A stretch of DNA of 56,108 nucleotides from Clostridia bacterium (GTDB taxonomy: Bacteria > Bacillota > Clostridia > Oscillospirales > CAG-272). A program made the position numbers and the translations under genes. The stretch's first letter is position 1, and the number at the start of each line of letters is the position of its first letter. Positions 50,805 to 56,108 of this stretch are shown one piece after another. The stretch lies in the NCBI GenBank assembly GCA_017472285.1, contig JAFUQQ010000005.1, forward strand, positions 1-56,108, given 5' to 3'. The notes below the pieces were generated by a model. The model had not been told where the DNA came from. It saw only the letters and a program-made list of their open reading frames with translations, and did not search any database.

Positions 50805-52561
50805 GAGAATTGATTGAATATTATGATTGTATCATAAGTCAGCCGGAGAGTGATTTTATTCCTGATGGGTTTACCCGTGTTCCCAATGTCGCTTATAAGA
50901 TCGTCCTTACGCATGACGGAAAATTAAAAACGATTTTGCCGAATACGTATACGGAAACTTTTGGTAAGAAACAAAAAGAAATTGGGTATGATGAAATTTT
51001 TCCGTTTCGCTATTCCGTTCCGAGTATTGCATCGGAAACGATTGAATGTAGGGGAAAATATTTATTTGGCTTGGAATGGGATAAGAAAAACGAAAAATTT
51101 GTGATTTCCGAAAAAGCTTATGAAGAAAACAAGAAAACAAATACGGAATTTCTCCATGATTTGTCTTCTCCTGTTATTGATGCATACCGTTTATTTTTGG
51201 AAAATTGGAATCCTGCAGAAGAAACAGAGAATCCGATTTTATTATCGGTCGGTAAAAATTTTGATTCCGCAAAATATATCATTGTTGTAGAAGATTCTGA
51301 AGCAAAGGAAATGGCATTGCATGAAGATTCCGTTGTTAAAGCAAAATGGGAAAATTTTTGGCAGAATCGTTTTGCTTTTCAGAAAGAAGCTGATGAAGTC
51401 AAAGGACAATGTGCGGTCAGCGGGGAAATTGCACCGATTGCCCGTATTCATAATAATTTATCGGGCATTGCGGGCGGTTTAGCAACAGGGGTGAATCTTG
51501 TTTGCTTTAAAACCTCGGCTTTCTGGTCATACGGAAAACAGGGATCTTATAACAGCTCCGTTTCTACCGCTGTTATGGAAAAATATACGAAAGTTTTCAA
51601 TTATCTCACTTCATCAAAGAAACACAAGCGGATGCTTGACGATATGACACTTCTTTTCTGGGCAAATACAAGAGAAAAAGAAAGTCCATATCTTGACGAA
51701 TTTATTTTTGAACTTTGGGATGTTGAACCGGACTTGGAAAGTACAGTGCTTGAGATCGGAAAAGGCAAAACGAAAGAATGGACACCGAATGAGAATATTG
51801 AATTTTGTATCGTTGGTATCAAGCCAAATTCCAGCCGCCTTGCCATCAAGCTTTTTGAAAAAGACAATTTCGGTCATATGATGGCACGAATCGGAGAACA
51901 TCAGCGGGATCTTCGTCTTTCGGAAGATGATAAACAGCTTTCTCTTTGGGGAATTTTGCGAACTTTAAAATCTCCGAAATCCGATAACGATACGATTCCG
52001 CCCGATCTTTCCGCCAAACTTCTGACGGCAATCTTACACGGAACACCGTATCCCGAATATCTTTTGCAAACGATTGTACGCCGTGCAAAAATCGATAAGG
52101 ATGATAAGAAAAATAAATTTTATGCGATTAGCTCGACAAGAGCAAGAATCCTCAAAGCTTGTCTTGTCCGTTCAAATTATTATAAAGGAGATGAATATAT
52201 GCTTGACTCAACAAAACAAACGGTGGCATTCCGTTGCGGCAGATTATTTGCCGTTCTGGAAAAAATTCAGACGGATGCGCTCGGTGAAATCAATGCGACG
52301 ATCAAAGATAAATTTTTTACATCCGCTTGTAGTACACCTGATTTGGTTTTTGCAAGATTAATAAAACTCGCGCAGCCGCATCTTGCTAAATTGGATAAGG
52401 GCAGTGAAATTTATTACGATAAACTTTTACAGGAAATTCTGAGTGAAATCGGTGTATTTCCGAAAGCATTGTCTTTGCAGAAGCAAGGCGATTTTATTCT
52501 CGGTTATTACCAACAGAAACAGAAATTATATGAAAAAAGAATCGCAGAAGGAGAAGAATAA
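50798..52561 (+). CDS. cas8c: Cas8c (Csd1), large Cascade subunit of type I-C
   Basis: The 587-residue large subunit recognises the protospacer-adjacent motif and recruits Cas3. The sequence is typical of Csd1: an N-terminal MLRELIEYYDCI opening, a VSGEIAPIARIHNNLSG segment near 210 and a C-terminal helical domain that in I-C also supplies the small subunit (Cas11) from an internal start. An in-frame ATG at 52200, 119 codons before the end and after AAAGGAGA (52185-52192), is a good candidate for that start. Translation starts at 50798, after AAAGGAGA, overlapping cas5c. Confidence 0.94.
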   Translation: MLRELIEYYDCIISQPESDFIPDGFTRVPNVAYKIVLTHDGKLKTILPNTYTETFGKKQKEIGYDEIFPFRYSVPSIASETIECRGKYLFGLEWDKKNEKFVISEKAYEENKKTNTEFLHDLSSPVIDAYRLFLENWNPAEETENPILLSVGKNFDSAKYIIVVEDSEAKEMALHEDSVVKAKWENFWQNRFAFQKEADEVKGQCAVSGEIAPIARIHNNLSGIAGGLATGVNLVCFKTSAFWSYGKQGSYNSSVSTAVMEKYTKVFNYLTSSKKHKRMLDDMTLLFWANTREKESPYLDEFIFELWDVEPDLESTVLEIGKGKTKEWTPNENIEFCIVGIKPNSSRLAIKLFEKDNFGHMMARIGEHQRDLRLSEDDKQLSLWGILRTLKSPKSDNDTIPPDLSAKLLTAILHGTPYPEYLLQTIVRRAKIDKDDKKNKFYAISSTRARILKACLVRSNYYKGDEYMLDSTKQTVAFRCGRLFAVLEKIQTDALGEINATIKDKFFTSACSTPDLVFARLIKLAQPHLAKLDKGSEIYYDKLLQEILSEIGVFPKALSLQKQGDFILGYYQQKQKLYEKRIAEGEE

Positions 52562-53418
52562 TGGAACAGTTGAATAACAGATACGAATTTATTATGCTTT
52601 TTGATGTGGAAAACGGTAATCCGAACGGTGATCCCGATGCGGGCAATATGCCTCGTGTGGATGCGGAAACAGGTCATGGTATTGTAACAGACGTTTGTTT
52701 GAAACGCAAAATTCGTAATTACATTGACAGCGTATGTGAAGGACAGGCATCGTATAACATTTTGGTCAAAACCGATAAAGCACTTAACACCAAGTTTACG
52801 GAAGCATATGAGGCTTGTGGTTTGAAAACAAAAGAAAAAGGTAAAAATGCTTCTTCCGTTTCTTTGGCAAGAGATTATATTTGCAAAAATTATTATGACG
52901 TTCGTACGTTTGGTGCAGTGATGAGTACGGGTGATGATCCTTGCGGCATCGTCCGTGGTCCCGTTCAGATCAATTTTGCACGCAGTATCGATCCCGTTTT
53001 GCCGCAGGAAATTACGATCACCCGTCAGGCCGTTACCAAAGAAGCGGATATGGCAAAAAAAGAGACGGAAATGGGTAAAAAGACCTTTATTCCTTATGGT
53101 TTGTATCGTGCAGAAGGTTATGTTTCCGCATTGCTTGCACAAAAAACTAACTTTACCGAAGATGATCTGGAACTTCTCTGGACTTCGATCATCAATATGT
53201 TTGAATTGGATCACAGCGCAGCAAGAGGTAAACTTTGCATGAGAAAACTCATTATTTTCAAACACGAAAGTCTTCTTGGCAATGCACCTTCTCACGTTCT
53301 TTTTGATAAAGTTACTGTTACGAAAAAAGAGGATGTGGAAGTTCCCCGTAAGTTTTCGGATTATATTGTCGCAATCGAAGAAATGCCGAAAGGTGTGGAA
53401 TTGATTGAAAGAATTTGA
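52561..53418 (+). CDS. cas7c: Cas7c (Csd2), crRNA backbone subunit of type I-C
   Basis: A 285-residue RAMP protein that forms the filament along the crRNA. The opening FIMLFDVENGNPNGDPDAGN-type segment (Csd2/Csh2 hallmark NPNGDPDA) is near residue 20, and the body has SVSLARDYICKNYYDVRTFGAV and the family C-terminal HVLFDKVTVTKKEDVEVPRK. Its ATG overlaps the cas8c stop (TAATG), so both are coupled. AGAAGGAGAA lies before it. Confidence 0.96.
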   Translation: MEQLNNRYEFIMLFDVENGNPNGDPDAGNMPRVDAETGHGIVTDVCLKRKIRNYIDSVCEGQASYNILVKTDKALNTKFTEAYEACGLKTKEKGKNASSVSLARDYICKNYYDVRTFGAVMSTGDDPCGIVRGPVQINFARSIDPVLPQEITITRQAVTKEADMAKKETEMGKKTFIPYGLYRAEGYVSALLAQKTNFTEDDLELLWTSIINMFELDHSAARGKLCMRKLIIFKHESLLGNAPSHVLFDKVTVTKKEDVEVPRKFSDYIVAIEEMPKGVELIERI

Positions 53419-54025
53419 TGATTCTGTTGATCTGCGGTCGATTCAACAATATTTATATTGTCCGCACCGTTTCGGACTGATGGAAAATAATTGTTCATGG
53501 GCTGAAAACGTCTTTGTTAATCGAGGAAATTTAGCCCATGAACGTGTAACCGAAGGAAAATATAGTGCATCCCGTGGTACCATACAAGAACGGTCGGTTC
53601 GGGTATTTCAGGATGAATGGGGACTTTTTGGGGTTCTGGATTGCTTGGAATTGAAAAAAGATAAAAACGGTGTGGAAATTCCGATATATAGCGGTAAATA
53701 TACGGTCAGTATTGTGGAATATAAAGTGACAGCTCCTAAAAACAATCAAATCCGTATCGAAGACCGTATGCAGCTTTTGGGACAAAAAATTTGTGTGGAT
53801 TCCTTGTTTTCTTGTCATGCCGATACGTATTTTTATTATCATGATACACGAAGACGTGAAAAAATTGAATTTTCTGAGGAAGATTATAGTTTTCTGAAAC
53901 AGACTTTAACGGAAATTCGAGAAATCAAACAAAAAGGAATCATTCCACCCATACGAAACGATCAATATTGTTCAGGATGTTCGATGAAAGATATTTGTTT
54001 ACCGCCAAAAAGGAGTCAGCGATGA
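53405..54025 (+). CDS. cas4: Cas4, adaptation nuclease (RecB-like)
   Basis: A 206-residue iron-sulfur exonuclease that trims and orients new spacers. The N-terminal Cys19 lies in YLYCPHRFGL and the C-terminal cluster is C189, C192 and C198 in CSGCSMKDIC. The nuclease core has VSIVEYKVTAPKNNQIRIEDRMQLL, with Glu and Lys in EYK. The start is the TTG at 53405, which overlaps cas7c by 14 bases and has AAAGGTG upstream; no ATG before the first Cys is in frame. The stop overlaps the cas1 ATG (ATGA). Confidence 0.93.
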   Translation: MKEFDDSVDLRSIQQYLYCPHRFGLMENNCSWAENVFVNRGNLAHERVTEGKYSASRGTIQERSVRVFQDEWGLFGVLDCLELKKDKNGVEIPIYSGKYTVSIVEYKVTAPKNNQIRIEDRMQLLGQKICVDSLFSCHADTYFYYHDTRRREKIEFSEEDYSFLKQTLTEIREIKQKGIIPPIRNDQYCSGCSMKDICLPPKRSQR

Positions 54026-55050
54026 GAAAACTTTTAAATACCTTATATATTACAAAAGAAAATGGTTATCTTTCTTTGGGTGGTGAAAATCTTGTATTGA
54101 CAATTGACGGAAAAGAAGCAATCCGACTTCCTTTTACCAATATTGAAAGTATTGTATGTATGAATTACCCCGGATGCAGTCCCGCTTTGATGGGGAAATG
54201 CGCGCAAGAACAAGTCGGTTTATGTTTTGTTTCTCCACACGGACGGTTTCTTGCAAGAGTGACGGGTGAGATCAAAGGCAATGTTTTTCTTCGGTATGAA
54301 CAAATGAGGCTTATTGAAAATCAGGAAAAACAGTTGGAGATCATACAGAAGATTTTGACGGCAAAATTAAAAAATACGAAAAATCTGATTTTAAGAAGCC
54401 GCCGGGATCATTCGGAGATCGATGAAGATGGATTTATTACGCATACGATCAATATTTTGCAAAAAAATATTGAAAAATTGCAAAAAGAAACCGACCTTGA
54501 TGTGTTACGTGGGATTGAAGGACAAAGTGCCAAATCATATTTTGAAATTTTTAACCGTTTGGTTATCAAACAAAAAGAAGATTTCATGATGTTTGACCGT
54601 ACAAAAAGACCTCCGCTTGACCGTGTGAATGCAATATTATCATTTCTTTATACGGTTTGTACCAATGATATTGCATCTGCTTTGGAATGTGTCGGACTTG
54701 ACCCATATATCGGTGTTTTTCATACGTTACGTCCCGGACGTGTTTCTTTGGCTTGTGATATCATGGAAGAATTTCGTGCCATGATTGAACGACTCGTTTT
54801 GTCGCTCATCAATTTACAGGTTATACAAGAAGATGATTTTGAAATACAGATCAGCGGAGCGGTTTTATTGAATGATGAAGGACGGAAAAAAGTCATTACT
54901 GCTTGGCAAAATAAGAAAAAAGAAATCATTATACATCCATATTTAAAAGAAAAAGTGGCAATTGGTTTATTTCCATATGTACAAGCCAATCTGATGGCAA
55001 AATATATCCGTGGAGAAATTTCTGAATATCCTGCATTGATCTGGGGGTGA
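54022..55050 (+). CDS. cas1: Cas1, CRISPR integrase (type I-C)
   Basis: A 342-residue integrase subunit. The N-terminal beta domain opens MRKLLNTLYITKENGYLSL. The catalytic Glu lies in IEGQSAKSYFEIFN, and the His and Asp lie in GVFHTLRPGRVSLACDIMEEFR; all three are present. AAAAAGGAG precedes the ATG at 54022. The start overlaps the cas4 stop, and cas2 follows after seven bases, so Cas1, Cas2 and Cas4 are made together. Confidence 0.96.
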   Translation: MRKLLNTLYITKENGYLSLGGENLVLTIDGKEAIRLPFTNIESIVCMNYPGCSPALMGKCAQEQVGLCFVSPHGRFLARVTGEIKGNVFLRYEQMRLIENQEKQLEIIQKILTAKLKNTKNLILRSRRDHSEIDEDGFITHTINILQKNIEKLQKETDLDVLRGIEGQSAKSYFEIFNRLVIKQKEDFMMFDRTKRPPLDRVNAILSFLYTVCTNDIASALECVGLDPYIGVFHTLRPGRVSLACDIMEEFRAMIERLVLSLINLQVIQEDDFEIQISGAVLLNDEGRKKVITAWQNKKKEIIIHPYLKEKVAIGLFPYVQANLMAKYIRGEISEYPALIWG

Positions 55051-55056
55051 AATATT

Positions 55057-55347
55057 TTGTTTGTCATTATTGCTTATGATGTCAATACATCTTCTGAAGG
55101 TGGAAAAAAACGACTTCGGAAAGTGGCAAAAGAATGTGTCAATTATGGTCAACGCGTACAAAATTCTGTTTTTGAAGTCAATTTGGAATATGGCAAATTT
55201 ATTTTATTAAAAGATAAATTGATAAGATTGATTGATGAAGAAAAAGATAGTTTGCGTTTTTATTATCTTGGTGATAAATGGGAAAAACGTGTGGAACATA
55301 TTGGCGTAAAACCCGGATATAATAGCGAAGGTGTACTGATTATATAA
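55057..55347 (+). CDS. cas2: Cas2, structural partner of Cas1
   Basis: A 96-residue ferredoxin-like protein opening MFVIIAYDVN with the conserved Asp at position 8. Residues RVQNSVFEVNLEYGKF and RFYYLGDKW match the family. It bridges two Cas1 dimers. The start is TTG at 55057 after GGGGGTG. It is the last cas gene; the leader and array follow. Confidence 0.95.
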   Translation: MFVIIAYDVNTSSEGGKKRLRKVAKECVNYGQRVQNSVFEVNLEYGKFILLKDKLIRLIDEEKDSLRFYYLGDKWEKRVEHIGVKPGYNSEGVLII

Positions 55348-55494
55348 GTGCGAACCTTTAGCGATATAAAACTTCCGTTTGGTTCGCGGATGTTTTTTAA
55401 GAAAAATGAACCATATATTCAATAAAAAGTTATAATGACTTTTTATAAATGTCCACTTCTTGCGGTTGTTGACTTTCTATATGCAAAATATAGG
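55348..55494 (+). promoter_or_regulatory. CRISPR leader
   Basis: An AT-rich 147-base region between cas2 and the first repeat. GCGAACC (55350-55356) / GGTTCGC (55381-55387) could form a hairpin followed by T6 and end the cas transcript. TATAAT at 55431-55436 has only a poor -35 (TGAACC). TTGACT at 55469-55474 is also present near the array. Exact promoter uncertain. Confidence 0.6.
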
Positions 55495-56108
55495 GTCGCA
55501 CTCCGCAAGGAGTGTGTGGATTGAAATCAATTTTGCCAATTATGTTAAACAAATTAGCAAGGTCGCACTCCGCAAGGAGTGTGTGGATTGAAATTGCGGA
55601 GTTTTTTGAGTGGGCTGACGGAAACCCCGTCGCACTCCGCAAGGAGTGTGTGGATTGAAATTCATAGATTTCGACCTTAAACGAATATTGGCTAGTCGCA
55701 CTCCGCAAGGAGTGTGTGGATTGAAATGCTGAAACCTTGCCGACACTTGTTTCTAAAGCGTGGTCGCACTCCGCAAGGAGTGTGTGGATTGAAATAACGG
55801 CGCGCTTGCGAGCATACCGAGGAATGAGGTCGCACTCCGCAAGGAGTGTGTGGATTGAAATGAAAAAAGTCACTGGTGGGGACAGCATAATGTATGTCGC
55901 ACTCCGCAAGGAGTGTGTGGATTGAAATGATGTGGCGCGTGTACGATATAAGAATTAAGTTGTCGCACTCCGCAAGGAGTGTGTGGATTGAAATTCCGTG
56001 GAAGCTGCCGGATATTCAATTTATGAAGTCGCACTCCGCAAGGAGTGTGTGGATTGAAATGCAATCAGTAACTTTTCACCTGATCGGAAAGGATGTCGCA
56101 CTCCGCAA
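55495..56108 (+). CRISPR. Type I-C CRISPR array, nine full repeats plus a partial one, nine spacers
   Basis: The 33-base repeat starts GTCGCACTCCGCAAGG and ends GTGTGGATTGAAAT. CACTCC / GGAGTG forms its hairpin, and the ATTGAAAT end is the type I-C tag. Repeats begin at 55495, 55562, 55629, 55695, 55763, 55829, 55896, 55962 and 56028, and a cut one at 56095; all nine full copies are identical. Spacers are 33-35 bases. The leader side is cas2, so the spacer at 55528-55561 is the newest. No degenerate end is seen, so the array continues beyond the window. Confidence 0.98.

Noticed and set aside
55430..56064. Minus-strand frames with the repeated peptide FNPHTPCGVR across the array
   Set aside because: This is translation of the CRISPR repeat in an open frame, a well-known false gene.

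Overview
The window reads as a chromosomal segment of a Bacillota member of class Clostridia, most likely an uncultured anaerobe of gut type. The evidence is the hrcA-grpE-dnaK-dnaJ-prmA-rsmE order behind a CIRCE operator, strong AGGAGG-type ribosome binding sites, a greA-lysS pair, the MEP-pathway gene dxs, CoaX (type III pantothenate kinase), an ECF vitamin transporter subunit, and a possible small spore-surface protein. I cannot name the species.

Layout. 1-190: 5S rRNA and its terminator. 300-2730: an ECF sigma factor with a long TPR-containing C-terminal extension, preceded by an ECF-like promoter and followed by a membrane protein gene split by a frameshift. 2890-8930: HAD hydrolase, dxs, a small protein gene, a lipoprotein and typA. 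9080-12180: a WYL regulator, a likely operator and an acetyltransferase, then tcdA and a membrane methyltransferase. 12400-19235: the heat-shock operon with prmA and rsmE. 19320-24745: membrane protein, CdaR/PucR-type regulator, S41 protease, greA, lysS. 24850-34690: carbohydrate genes (six-hairpin glycosidase, sugar isomerase-like protein, GH78 rhamnosidase, GH13 enzyme) with a YitT protein and a uracil-DNA-glycosylase-like/EVE-like fusion. 34805-40580: acetyltransferase, a left-handed beta-helix protein with glmM, a cation/proton antiporter and alanine dehydrogenase. 40916-43755: a pantothenate/CoA locus (coaBC, divergent transporter subunit and coaX). 43814-47754: a probable RNA-maintenance operon (CCA-adding enzyme, leucine-rich-repeat protein, RtcB ligase). 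47830-56108: a complete type I-C CRISPR-Cas locus (cas3-cas5c-cas8c-cas7c-cas4-cas1-cas2) with a CRISPR array that runs off the end.

The CRISPR-Cas locus is a known type and appears intact. The less explained features are (i) families of intergenic hairpin repeats that mostly start right behind stop codons and keep a fixed orientation to the upstream gene; one has its arm inside a reading frame; (ii) the UDG-like/EVE-like fusion translationally coupled to a GH13 gene; (iii) the sigma-TPR protein with its possible autoregulatory promoter; (iv) the cca-LRR-rtcB cluster beside the CRISPR locus; (v) leader hairpins before rsmE and the pantothenate transporter gene; and (vi) an 84-bp MITE-like element. 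All functional statements rest on reading the sequence and on family knowledge; no database search was run.
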